Shown piece after piece: positions 7,460-14,532 of a DNA stretch of 30,568 nucleotides. How positions within the stretch are numbered: the stretch's first letter is position 1; the number at the start of each line of letters is the position of its first letter. Both the position numbers and the translations under genes were made by a program. Origin of the DNA: DAIUFH01 sp036844705. Its GTDB lineage: Bacteria > Bacillota > Clostridia > Tissierellales > Tissierellaceae. The notes below the pieces were generated by a model. That model made no database searches. It was given only the letters and a program-made list of their open reading frames with translations, and was not told where the DNA came from. The stretch covers positions 1 through 30,568 of the forward strand of contig DAIUFH010000022.1 of the NCBI GenBank assembly GCA_036844705.1, in the 5' to 3' direction.

Positions 7460-8857
7460 ATGGATTTTTTAAATTATATTGATAATTATGAGCAAGAAAT
7501 TATTAAATCAACGCAGGAGCTAATAAAAATAAAGTCTGTGAAGGGAGAACCCCTACCTAGAATGCCATTTGGCGAAGGTCCATATAAGGCATTGGAATGC
7601 ATGTTAGACATTGGTAAGGAAATAGGCTTTGAAGTAAAGAATTTAGATGGATATGCAGGACATATAGAATTTGGAGAGGGCGAAGAAACAGTAGGAGTTT
7701 TAGCACATCTAGATGTAGTTCCTGAAGGAGATGGCTGGATTTACCCACCATATGGTGGAGAGATTCATGATGATAAAATTTATGGAAGAGGAACTACAGA
7801 TGACAAAGGTCCTGCAGTAGCTACTTTATATGCTATGAAAGCATTAAAGGAATCCGGAATAGACTTAAAACGAAAAATAAGACTTATACTTGGAACTGAT
7901 GAAGAATCAGGATGGGGATGTGTAAATTATTATTTTAAACATGAAAAAGCACCTGATATGGCATTTACTCCGGATGCTGAATTTCCAGTCATAAATGTTG
8001 AAAAGGGAATTATTGACTTTGATTTAGTCTTTAAGCTGAACAAAACAAAGGATTGTGATATTTTTTTAAGAGATATTAAGGGCGGAAATGCGCCAAATAT
8101 GGTGCCTGATTATGCTGAAGCTATTTTAGAGGTAAAGGATTATGAATTATTTGAGAATAGCTTTAATACTTATAAAAGCTCCAAAGACTATCCTATTGAA
8201 ATATCAAAGGATGGAAAGTATGTAAAGATTTTAACTAGAGGAATATCTGCACATGGGAGTACACCTGAAAAAGGCGAAAATGCAATAACATATTTAATGG
8301 ACTTTTTGGGACATATATCTAACGGTGAATGTTCTATATGCAATTTTATCAACCTATATAATGAAAGAATTGCGTTTAAGCATCATGGTGAGGGTATAGG
8401 ATGTGGATTTGAGGATGATATATCGGGAAAACTAAATTTTAATGTTGGCATGATTAAGCTCGAAGATGGAGCCATAAGACTTACTATCAATATCAGGTAT
8501 CCTATTAATTATAGCTCAGAAGAGGTATATAATGGCATAAGAGAAAATTTGAAGAACACTACTATTGAGCTTGTTGAAGGAAAGTCAGATAACAAACCAT
8601 TATATGTTTCTACGGATGATTTTCTAGTAAAGAAATTGATGAAAGTGTACCAAGAGTTTACTGGTGATTATGAATCCAATCCATTAGCTATAGGCGGAGG
8701 AACATATGCAAGGGCTTTAAAAAATGCAGTGGCCTTTGGAGCCATGTTCCCAGGTCAACCTGACTTGGCACATCAAAAAAATGAGTATATAAGCATCGAA
8801 CATTTAATGAAAATAACAAAGATTTTTGCCAAAGCCTTATATGAGCTGGCAAAATAG
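7460..8857 (+). CDS. pepV: M20-family dipeptidase, PepV-like
   Basis: PepV enzymes are cytosolic zinc dipeptidases that release amino acids from unspecific dipeptides. The dinuclear metal site is visible: AHLDVVPEGDGW with His83 and Asp85, TTDDKGP with bridging Asp115, GTDEESGW with catalytic Glu148 and Glu149, TPDAEFP with Asp172, and His438 in PDLAHQKNEY near the C-terminus. The lid/dimerisation domain lies between the two halves, with GISAHGSTPEKG in its expected place. The length of 465 residues fits the family. Translation starts at ATG with AAAGGGAG upstream, and a TATAAT at 7423-7428 may be its -10 box. The gene stands alone between divergent ftsH-like and convergent Crp/Fnr genes. A link to the nearby microcompartment is not evident. 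Confidence 0.9.
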   Translation: MDFLNYIDNYEQEIIKSTQELIKIKSVKGEPLPRMPFGEGPYKALECMLDIGKEIGFEVKNLDGYAGHIEFGEGEETVGVLAHLDVVPEGDGWIYPPYGGEIHDDKIYGRGTTDDKGPAVATLYAMKALKESGIDLKRKIRLILGTDEESGWGCVNYYFKHEKAPDMAFTPDAEFPVINVEKGIIDFDLVFKLNKTKDCDIFLRDIKGGNAPNMVPDYAEAILEVKDYELFENSFNTYKSSKDYPIEISKDGKYVKILTRGISAHGSTPEKGENAITYLMDFLGHISNGECSICNFINLYNERIAFKHHGEGIGCGFEDDISGKLNFNVGMIKLEDGAIRLTINIRYPINYSSEEVYNGIRENLKNTTIELVEGKSDNKPLYVSTDDFLVKKLMKVYQEFTGDYESNPLAIGGGTYARALKNAVAFGAMFPGQPDLAHQKNEYISIEHLMKITKIFAKALYELAK

Positions 8858-8926
8858 ATAGTTAGAGGTATACTAATTGATAATTTAGAAACTTTTATAA
8901 ATTAATATATCATAGAATAATAAAGA

Positions 8927-8972
8927 CATATAAATACGAGGGGGCTCATCTGAGCTCCCTCGTATTTATATG
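8927..8972. terminator. Long hairpin between convergent pepV and crp/fnr genes
   Basis: A near-perfect 22-bp stem (8927-8948 with 8951-8972, one G-U pair) has almost no loop. It lies 21 bases past the stop of the minus-strand regulator and ~70 past pepV. No long T-run follows on the plus strand. On the minus strand it is followed by TCTTTATTATT, so it probably ends the regulator transcript and may stop or process pepV mRNA. Confidence 0.65.
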
Positions 8973-8993
8973 ATAAAATTGGATAAGGAATGA

Positions 8994-9698
8994 TTATTTT
9001 TTATGATCCGCAATATATTGCACTATAGGTTCTATATTTTTAACTACATAATAACCCTTTTCTTTTTGAAGGATATCGTCTTTAGTTAGATTGGAGATTA
9101 TCTGTGATACTGTAACTCGAGATAAGCCTGTTAGATTTGCCATTTCTTGATGGGTGAATTTCATTGTCAATTCATATCCACTTCCAGAAGAAGTTGAGTA
9201 ATTGTTTACAAGATGTAAAATAGAGTTATATACTCTATAATTTGCATCATTAAATGATAATTGTTTAACTTGTGATAACATGACCCTAGTTTTTTTAACA
9301 ATGAGTTTTAAAACCATATTAGAGAATTCTATACTACTAGTAAGCTCTCTTAGAAATATATCTTTTGGAATCTTGTATAAATTGGTATCTGCTACAGCCA
9401 TAGCATAGCAAGTATTAGGGCGATTATCAATTACTGATAGTTCTCCAAAGATACAGCCTGCTTCTGCGATAAAGAAACTTTTTTCCTCTCCTAAATCACT
9501 TAAAGTGTAAAGACAGACCCTTCCCTTATGGATCAAGTATACAAACTCAGAAATATCGTGTTGTTGATAAATTATTTCGTTTTTTTTAAAGGGAATTGTA
9601 TGTTGATTTTTAAGCAGGCAACTCCAGTCATAATCCTTAAAGTCAACCCATGGACAGGAATTAAATTCATCTAATAATTCTAAATCCTTTTTTAACAT
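8994..9698 (-). CDS. Crp/Fnr-family transcriptional regulator, likely controls the BMC operon
   Basis: This is a 234-residue two-domain regulator. The N-terminal cyclic-nucleotide-binding-like beta-roll spans about residues 30-125, with FGELSVIDNRPNTCYAMA in place of the phosphate-binding cassette. The cassette reads RPNT instead of the PRAA/S seen in cAMP-binding Crp, so the effector is probably not cAMP. A long dimer helix (125-150) leads to a winged helix-turn-helix with THQEMANLTGLSRVTVSQII (182-201). There are six cysteines but no clear Fnr-type iron-sulfur cluster pattern. The start at 9698 is chosen because AAGGGAG precedes it at good spacing. The longer frame to 9746 has no ribosome binding site. 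The gene is divergent from the BMC operon and shares an intergenic region holding a perfect CRP-type palindrome. Regulation of the operon and of itself is inferred. Confidence 0.9.
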   Translation of the reverse strand: MLKKDLELLDEFNSCPWVDFKDYDWSCLLKNQHTIPFKKNEIIYQQHDISEFVYLIHKGRVCLYTLSDLGEEKSFFIAEAGCIFGELSVIDNRPNTCYAMAVADTNLYKIPKDIFLRELTSSIEFSNMVLKLIVKKTRVMLSQVKQLSFNDANYRVYNSILHLVNNYSTSSGSGYELTMKFTHQEMANLTGLSRVTVSQIISNLTKDDILQKEKGYYVVKNIEPIVQYIADHKK

Positions 9699-9805
9699 TT
9701 TAATTACTCCCTTGTGAAAATGATTGTTATATATAATAAAAAACAAATTAATTTTAACATTATAATATCATAAAATCATAAAAAATCAATATTTAACAGA
9801 AAATT

Positions 9806-9831
9806 CAAAGTACTTTGTAAAGTACTTTACA
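9806..9831. promoter_or_regulatory. Tandem palindromic operator for a Crp/Fnr-family protein
   Basis: TGTAAAGTACTTTACA at 9816-9831 is a perfect 16-bp palindrome. It has exactly the layout of CRP-family sites (TGTnA-N6-TnACA). A second perfect 12-bp palindrome CAAAGTACTTTG (9806-9817) abuts it and shares the core AAAGTACTTT, 12 bp away. It lies between the divergent regulator gene and the first BMC gene. The identity of the binder is inferred from position and symmetry. Confidence 0.7.
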
Positions 9832-9865
9832 GAATAAAAATATTGAAGTTGTTATTATATAAACA
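9816..9865 (+). promoter_or_regulatory. Proposed class II activated promoter of the BMC operon
   Basis: No good -35 box is present. TATTAT at 9853-9858 is a plausible -10 hexamer that would give a start near 9865. The palindrome centre at 9823.5 is then at about -41.5, the standard position for activation by a bound CRP-family dimer that takes over the -35 role. This is geometry-based inference, leaving an ~80-nt leader. Confidence 0.45.
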
Positions 9866-9947
9866 AATAGATTGTTTAAGTGATTTAAAAGATAGACAAA
9901 ATAAATTACATTAATTAAAAATATAAAAATTCAAAGGAGGAATATCA

Positions 9948-10220
9948 ATGAATTCTTATGGCTTTATCGAAACTAAAGGGTTTGTTGCAAGCGTTGAAGG
10001 AGCAGATGCAATGATTAAGGCCGCTAATGTTGAATTGGTGGACGAGCTTGAGATAGGAGGGGGATATGTAACCATAATAGTTAAAGGAGATGTTGGAGCG
10101 GTTAAAGCTGCAATAGATGCCGGTGCTGAAGCAGTTAAAAAGGTTGGTGAATTAGTTTCTGCACACGTTATCCCAAGGCCAAATCCAGAGCTTTTAAAAA
10201 TCTTCTTATCAGAGGAATAG
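9948..10220 (+). CDS. BMC-H hexameric microcompartment shell protein (copy 1)
   Basis: BMC-H subunits form hexamers that tile the facets of a protein shell, with a central pore for metabolites. The 90 residues hold one BMC domain (Pfam PF00936 type). It has GFIETKGFVASVEGADAMIK at the N-terminus, the pore segment IGGGY (36-40), GDVGAVKAAIDAGAEAV, and the C-terminal strand VIPRPNPEL. The length and order fit canonical PduA/EutM-type proteins. It is the first gene of the operon, with AAAGGAGG just before the ATG. A paralogue two genes downstream has a different pore (IGAGL), suggesting mixed shell permeability. It precedes the aminotransferase gene by 35 bases. Confidence 0.97.
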   Translation: MNSYGFIETKGFVASVEGADAMIKAANVELVDELEIGGGYVTIIVKGDVGAVKAAIDAGAEAVKKVGELVSAHVIPRPNPELLKIFLSEE

Positions 10221-10255
10221 ACAAGATTAAGAATAATATAGGAAGGGAGTAATGG

Positions 10256-11674
10256 ATGGTGAAAAAGTTTTTTACAGGACAAGATGTAGAATATTATGCC
10301 TCTAAAGGTGAATCTACTATTATTGTTGGGGAAAACGATGTGGTAACATCAATAGCAAAGGAAGTTGCAGAAAAAAAAGGTATAAAATTTGTAACAGATA
10401 ATGACAGCAAAATTACCACACAAAATGTAGTGCAAAATCAAAACTTTAAGAACAATACCGATAATAGAATTGCTGTTAAAAATGATAAACAGATTATAGC
10501 ACCGAAATATAAGGGATTAATATCTGAACAGGAAGTTAATAAATGGCGTGAGGAATTCCCAATACTAAAAGATGTAATACATTTAGGTAATTGTTCACAA
10601 AGTGCTCAATCAAAGAGGGTGAGAGCTGCAATAAACAGCTATTTGGACAACTGGAATACTATTGGTATGGACTGGGATTCATGGGTAGAGGAAACTGTGA
10701 AAGCAAAAGAAGAATTTGCAAAAATAATCAATGCTGATCCAGATGAAATTGCTCTTACATCTTCCGTATCAGATGCTGTTAATTCTATCGCTAATTCATT
10801 GGATTATACAGGAAAACGAAATAAGGTTGTCGTAACTGATGCAGAATTTCCAACAGTTGACTATATTTGGTTAGCTAATCAAAGGCATGGTGCTAAGGTA
10901 GAATTCGTTCCTGTTAATGAAGAGCATATGATTGACATTGAAGAATACGAAAAACATATTGATGAAAATACATTAATTACTTCAATTACTCAGGTTTATT
11001 ATCTAAATGGTTTTAAGCAGGACATAGAAAAAATTGCTGAAATAGCCCATAAAAAAGGTTCATTAATTTTAGTGGATGCTTATCAGTGTTTAGGTACAGA
11101 GCCTGTAGATGTTAAAAAGATGAACATAGATATATTGACATCAGGTTGTCTAAAGTACCTATTTGGAATACCTGGAATAGCATTTATGTATGTTAATAAG
11201 GATTTAGTAAATCATCTAAAACCATCTGTAACTGGTTGGTTTGGACAAGTTAATCCATTCCTATTCCAAACAAGATATTTAGATTGGTCCAGTACTGCTA
11301 GCAGATTTGATACTGGAACACAACCGGTTTTAAATGCCTATGCTGCAAGAGAAGGTTTTAAGATAATTAATGAGGTTGGTGTAGAACGAATAAAGGATAA
11401 AATTGATATGCTTAGTGTTCATGCACTGCAGGGATGTCTTGATCGAGGATTAACTTGTGTTAGTCCATTTGATGTTAATAAAAAAGGTGGGACAACTGCA
11501 GTATTGTTAACAAATGGTATGACAGGACATGATATGGAGGCTGAATTAAGAAGACGAAATATAATAGGCTCTGGTAGAGCTAATGTTATTAGATTTGCAC
11601 CGCATTTTTATACAAAACCAGAAGAAATAGATGTAGCCTTAGATGTGACTAAAGATATTTTGAATGGGAAGTAG
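10256..11674 (+). CDS. Class V PLP-dependent aminotransferase with extra N-terminal domain, candidate BMC cargo
   Basis: Residues ~92-472 form a fold-type I, class V PLP enzyme (isopenicillin-N epimerase, alanine-glyoxylate aminotransferase or cysteine desulfurase-like). LVDAYQCLG (271-280) holds the cofactor-binding Asp274 and Gln277. SGCLKYLFG (296-304) holds the probable Schiff-base Lys300, and RFDTGTQP lies downstream. Substrate cannot be read from sequence: transaminase, epimerase or lyase are possible. Residues 1-46 form a small extra domain (KKFFTGQDVEYYASKGESTI, then VVTSIAKEVAEKKGIKF). It resembles N-terminal modules of other BMC-associated proteins such as EutT/EutQ and may target the enzyme to the shell. 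A polar Asn/Lys/Gln-rich linker (50-85) joins the two. Position between shell genes strongly suggests encapsulation. The start could be ATG at 10256 or GTG at 10259; GGAAGGGAG fits both. Confidence 0.85.
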   Translation: MVKKFFTGQDVEYYASKGESTIIVGENDVVTSIAKEVAEKKGIKFVTDNDSKITTQNVVQNQNFKNNTDNRIAVKNDKQIIAPKYKGLISEQEVNKWREEFPILKDVIHLGNCSQSAQSKRVRAAINSYLDNWNTIGMDWDSWVEETVKAKEEFAKIINADPDEIALTSSVSDAVNSIANSLDYTGKRNKVVVTDAEFPTVDYIWLANQRHGAKVEFVPVNEEHMIDIEEYEKHIDENTLITSITQVYYLNGFKQDIEKIAEIAHKKGSLILVDAYQCLGTEPVDVKKMNIDILTSGCLKYLFGIPGIAFMYVNKDLVNHLKPSVTGWFGQVNPFLFQTRYLDWSSTASRFDTGTQPVLNAYAAREGFKIINEVGVERIKDKIDMLSVHALQGCLDRGLTCVSPFDVNKKGGTTAVLLTNGMTGHDMEAELRRRNIIGSGRANVIRFAPHFYTKPEEIDVALDVTKDILNGK

Positions 11675-11682
11675 GGGATTAT

Positions 11683-11949
11683 ATGTATATTTGTAAGGTT
11701 CAAGGAAAATGTGTTTCAACAGTGAAGAATAAAAATCTGGCAGGGTATAGTTTAGTTACTTTACAGAAACTTAATAAAAGTGGGAACACCTTAGGTGACC
11801 TTATTGTAGCTATAGACACTATTGGATGTAGTGTAGGGGAAATGGTTTTAGTTACTTCGGGTGAAAATGCTCTCTTGGCATTAGAAAACCAGAAGGTTCC
11901 CGTAGATCATGTAATCGTTGGTATAGTTGATACTTGTGATTTTAAGTAA
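11683..11949 (+). CDS. BMC-P pentameric vertex protein (EutN/CcmL family)
   Basis: BMC-P proteins form pentamers that cap the corners of the shell. The 88-residue sequence fits the EutN/CcmL family (PF03319). It starts MYICKVQGKCVSTVKN, continues with LVTLQKL and LIVAIDTIGCSVGEMVLVTSG, and ends with DHVIVGIVDT. The VxIDTxGxGxGExVL-like core and terminal GIVD strand are the family hallmarks. It starts 8 bases after the aminotransferase stop, so translation is likely coupled. Only one vertex protein is seen in the locus, which suffices for a closed icosahedral shell. Confidence 0.95.
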   Translation: MYICKVQGKCVSTVKNKNLAGYSLVTLQKLNKSGNTLGDLIVAIDTIGCSVGEMVLVTSGENALLALENQKVPVDHVIVGIVDTCDFK

Positions 11950-11968
11950 ATAAAGAAAGGGGAAAATT

Positions 11969-12241
11969 ATGAAATCTAAAGGATTTATTGAAACAAAAGG
12001 GTTAGTAGCAGCTATAGAGGCTGCAGATGCGATGGTAAAAGCAGCTAATGTGGAAATTGTAGATAAAAAGTTAATAGGAGCTGGACTAGTGACGGTAATA
12101 ATCGAAGGAGATGTAGGTGCTGTAAAATCAGCTGTTGACGCAGGTGCTGCTGCTGCTCAAAGAGTTGGAGAATTAGTTTCAGTACATGTAATTGCTAGAC
12201 CAAGTGCTGAAACTGAAACTCTATTTCAAAAAAATGAGTGA
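11969..12241 (+). CDS. BMC-H hexameric microcompartment shell protein (copy 2)
   Basis: This is a second single-domain BMC-H protein of 90 residues, the same length as copy 1 and closely related (GFIETKGLVAAIEAADAMVK, GDVGAVKSAVDAGAAAA, VIARPSAE). The pore segment is IGAGL (36-40) instead of IGGGY. The C-terminus differs (ETETLFQKNE), and the usual IPRP is VIARP. The two copies probably arose by duplication and may form facets of differing permeability. AGAAAGGGG lies 8 bases before the ATG. It sits between the vertex and the BMC-T genes. Confidence 0.97.
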   Translation: MKSKGFIETKGLVAAIEAADAMVKAANVEIVDKKLIGAGLVTVIIEGDVGAVKSAVDAGAAAAQRVGELVSVHVIARPSAETETLFQKNE

Positions 12242-12269
12242 TCGTCAAGTGATAAAGGAGGTAAGCTAG

Positions 12270-12896
12270 ATGAAGGAGCAGTTGACTTTAAGAACCTTTG
12301 TCATTGTTGATAATATGCAGCCTCAATATTCAGCTATAACGGGTACTGTGATTAAAGGAGATGTAACTCTTGCCGGAATGAGTCAATTATATATAGAGTT
12401 AGCACCAGGTAGCAGTGTCTATAGTTTGCTGGATGTTGCATTAAAGCAAACTAATGCAAAGCCAGGGTTTCAGATTGTTGAACGTGAATACGGAGAGATA
12501 GAACTTCATTCATTTTCACCTGAAGATGTAAAAGAAGCAGGTCAAGCTATATTAGATGCCTGTGGACTCGAAATAAATGACAGGATGAAGCCTAGAGTTA
12601 TTTCGGAACAAATTATATCCAAAATTGACCCATATCAAGCACAAATTATCAATAGAGAAGGCAGATTAGGTTCGATTCTTGTTCCCGGAGAGACTATGTT
12701 TATACTAGAAGTCGAACCAGCGGCTTATATTTCAATAGCTGTCAATGAGTCGGAAAAGAATTCAAATATTAAGATAATTACCTTTGACCCTGTAGGAAGA
12801 TATGGAAGGATGTATATCTCTGGATCTGAATCAGAAGTTAAATCCGCCAGAGAGGCTGCTCTTTTAGCTATTAATAACATAGAAGGAAGAGTTTAA
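12270..12896 (+). CDS. BMC-T tandem-domain trimeric shell protein
   Basis: The 208-residue protein has two BMC-like halves (about 1-108 and 109-208). Trimers of such proteins form pseudohexameric tiles, often with a larger gated pore. The first half contains GMSQLYIELAPGSSVYSLLD and EREYGEIELHSFSPEDVKEAG. The second half ends FDPVGRYGRMYISGSESEV followed by a helix with AREAALLAINN, the typical final BMC strand and helix. It is more divergent than the BMC-H proteins, and assignment to a subgroup (EutL-, PduB- or CsoS1D-like) is not attempted. AAAGGAGG precedes the ATG. The next gene starts one base after its stop codon. Confidence 0.88.
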   Translation: MKEQLTLRTFVIVDNMQPQYSAITGTVIKGDVTLAGMSQLYIELAPGSSVYSLLDVALKQTNAKPGFQIVEREYGEIELHSFSPEDVKEAGQAILDACGLEINDRMKPRVISEQIISKIDPYQAQIINREGRLGSILVPGETMFILEVEPAAYISIAVNESEKNSNIKIITFDPVGRYGRMYISGSESEVKSAREAALLAINNIEGRV

Positions 12897-12897
12897 T

Positions 12898-14472
12898 ATG
12901 GATATATTTTCAAAATACATTAATGACATTAGAAATACTAAGATAATTCAAAATGACGAAAAGAAAAAACCCGGGCCAATTTTCTATAATGATACTCATG
13001 AATTGGAAAAAATTCAGATACTTAAGGAAATAAGCAGTAAATTGGAGAACTTTAATAAAGTTTCAGCTGTTATAAATGATGTACATCCGATTCAGTCAAT
13101 TTCACAGGTATCTACAGATAATTTGGCTGATATAGCTATTGAAAACGGATTTGTAGTGTTGCCTGAAATTGGAGTAATTAATACAAATATTTATATTAAA
13201 GATGGGAAGATACTTGCTATTGGAGCTAATTTAGGAATAGAATCAAAACGATTGATTGATGCTACTAATAAATATGTAATGCCTGGAATAATCGACCCTC
13301 ATGTGCATTTAGGATTATTTGCACCATTAGAGGAAGAGCTAAGGACAGAGACTAAGGCTGCCCTTATAGGGGGAGTAACTACAGTGGGATCATATTTTGC
13401 CAGTAAAGAATCTCATTTATCAACCTTTCCCAGTACTATTGAGGCAATAGGAGCAAACTCATATGTAGATATTATTCCTCATTTAGTTATTTCTAATGAT
13501 GATCAAAGGAAAGAAATATTGGATTATATCAATGAACTGGGTGTTACATCTTTTAAAATTTATATGAATGGTATTCCGGGCTTAATTCCTGACGTTGACG
13601 ATGCATTTATACTTGATGTATTTGATGAAATCAAGAAATCAAATAAGAGATGTATAGTATGTGCTCATGCGGAAAACAGATATATGGTACGCAGATTCAA
13701 TAAGTTGATTTTTGAAGAAAAAGGAAATAGTGCAACTATTGAAGATTGGACTGATACACATCCAAGTATGGCTGAGGAAGAAGCAGTTGTAAGGTTATCA
13801 TATCTTGCAAAGGAAAGTAAAGTCCCTGTATATTTTGTTCATATCTCATCAAAAGCTGCAATTGAGAGATTAAGAAGTATTAAGCCTTTTAATAAATATT
13901 TAAATGTTGAAACAACAAGTCCGTATTTATCATTAACAAGACATAGCAGTCAAGGCAATCTTTTAAAAATGGAACCGCCATTTAGAGATGATGAAGATGT
14001 AGAAGCACTTTGGAAAGCTCTTGAAGATAATGTAATCGATAGTATTGGTACAGATAATGTTACCATGACAAAGTCTGAAAAGAAAATTGATGAAGATATT
14101 TGGACAACCATTCCGGGGTATGCTGTATTACAGACTCATTTACCTGTATTGTTAAATAATGGAATTAATGAGAAGGGACTTAGAATTGAACAGCTTATAA
14201 GTAAGATGACCAAAAAACCTGCAGAAATATTTGGTATATATCCTCAAAAAGGTACTATTCTTCCGGGTAGCGATGCGGACATTGTAATAGTAGATTTAAA
14301 TCTTTCTAAAAAGGTAAAAGCGAATGAGTTGAATAGTAGATCCGATTTTTCTATATATGAGGACATCAACCTAAAAGGTTGGCCGGTAATGACAATTAAA
14401 TCGGGAAAAGTAGTTGCAGAAGAAGGCAAATTAATTGAACCAAGTGCTTTAGGAAAATGCTTGTATAGATAA
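12898..14472 (+). CDS. Cyclic amidohydrolase (hydantoinase/dihydropyrimidinase-like) with N-terminal extension, candidate BMC cargo
   Basis: Residues ~83-524 form an amidohydrolase-superfamily TIM barrel with flanking beta domain. The binuclear metal site is complete: DPHVH (His135, His137), SFKIY with carboxylated Lys220, CAHAEN with His257, VHISS with His315, and GTDN with Asp386. This pattern is typical of hydantoinases, dihydropyrimidinases and allantoinases, which open cyclic amides or ureides. The exact ring is unknown. At 524 residues it is longer than the usual ~460. The extra N-terminus begins MDIFSKYINDIRNTKI, a short amphipathic helix (Ile3, Phe4, Tyr7, Ile8, Ile11 on one face), then the polar segment NDEKKKPGP and another helix at 36-55. 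This resembles encapsulation peptides of BMC cargo. The start is one base after the BMC-T stop; the ribosome binding site GGAAGAG lies inside the BMC-T gene. Confidence 0.9.
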   Translation: MDIFSKYINDIRNTKIIQNDEKKKPGPIFYNDTHELEKIQILKEISSKLENFNKVSAVINDVHPIQSISQVSTDNLADIAIENGFVVLPEIGVINTNIYIKDGKILAIGANLGIESKRLIDATNKYVMPGIIDPHVHLGLFAPLEEELRTETKAALIGGVTTVGSYFASKESHLSTFPSTIEAIGANSYVDIIPHLVISNDDQRKEILDYINELGVTSFKIYMNGIPGLIPDVDDAFILDVFDEIKKSNKRCIVCAHAENRYMVRRFNKLIFEEKGNSATIEDWTDTHPSMAEEEAVVRLSYLAKESKVPVYFVHISSKAAIERLRSIKPFNKYLNVETTSPYLSLTRHSSQGNLLKMEPPFRDDEDVEALWKALEDNVIDSIGTDNVTMTKSEKKIDEDIWTTIPGYAVLQTHLPVLLNNGINEKGLRIEQLISKMTKKPAEIFGIYPQKGTILPGSDADIVIVDLNLSKKVKANELNSRSDFSIYEDINLKGWPVMTIKSGKVVAEEGKLIEPSALGKCLYR

Positions 14473-14532
14473 CAAAAATTGTATTAATTTTGTTTAAATA
14501 AGTAAAATAATTACATTAAAGGAGGAAAGAAA

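Noticed and set aside
9956..10282. Minus-strand open frame of 108 codons over the BMC-H gene
   Set aside because: It is a reverse shadow of a clear shell protein gene and has no ribosome binding site. The other antisense frames inside hisS, pheS, mutS2 and the BMC genes were rejected for the same reason.
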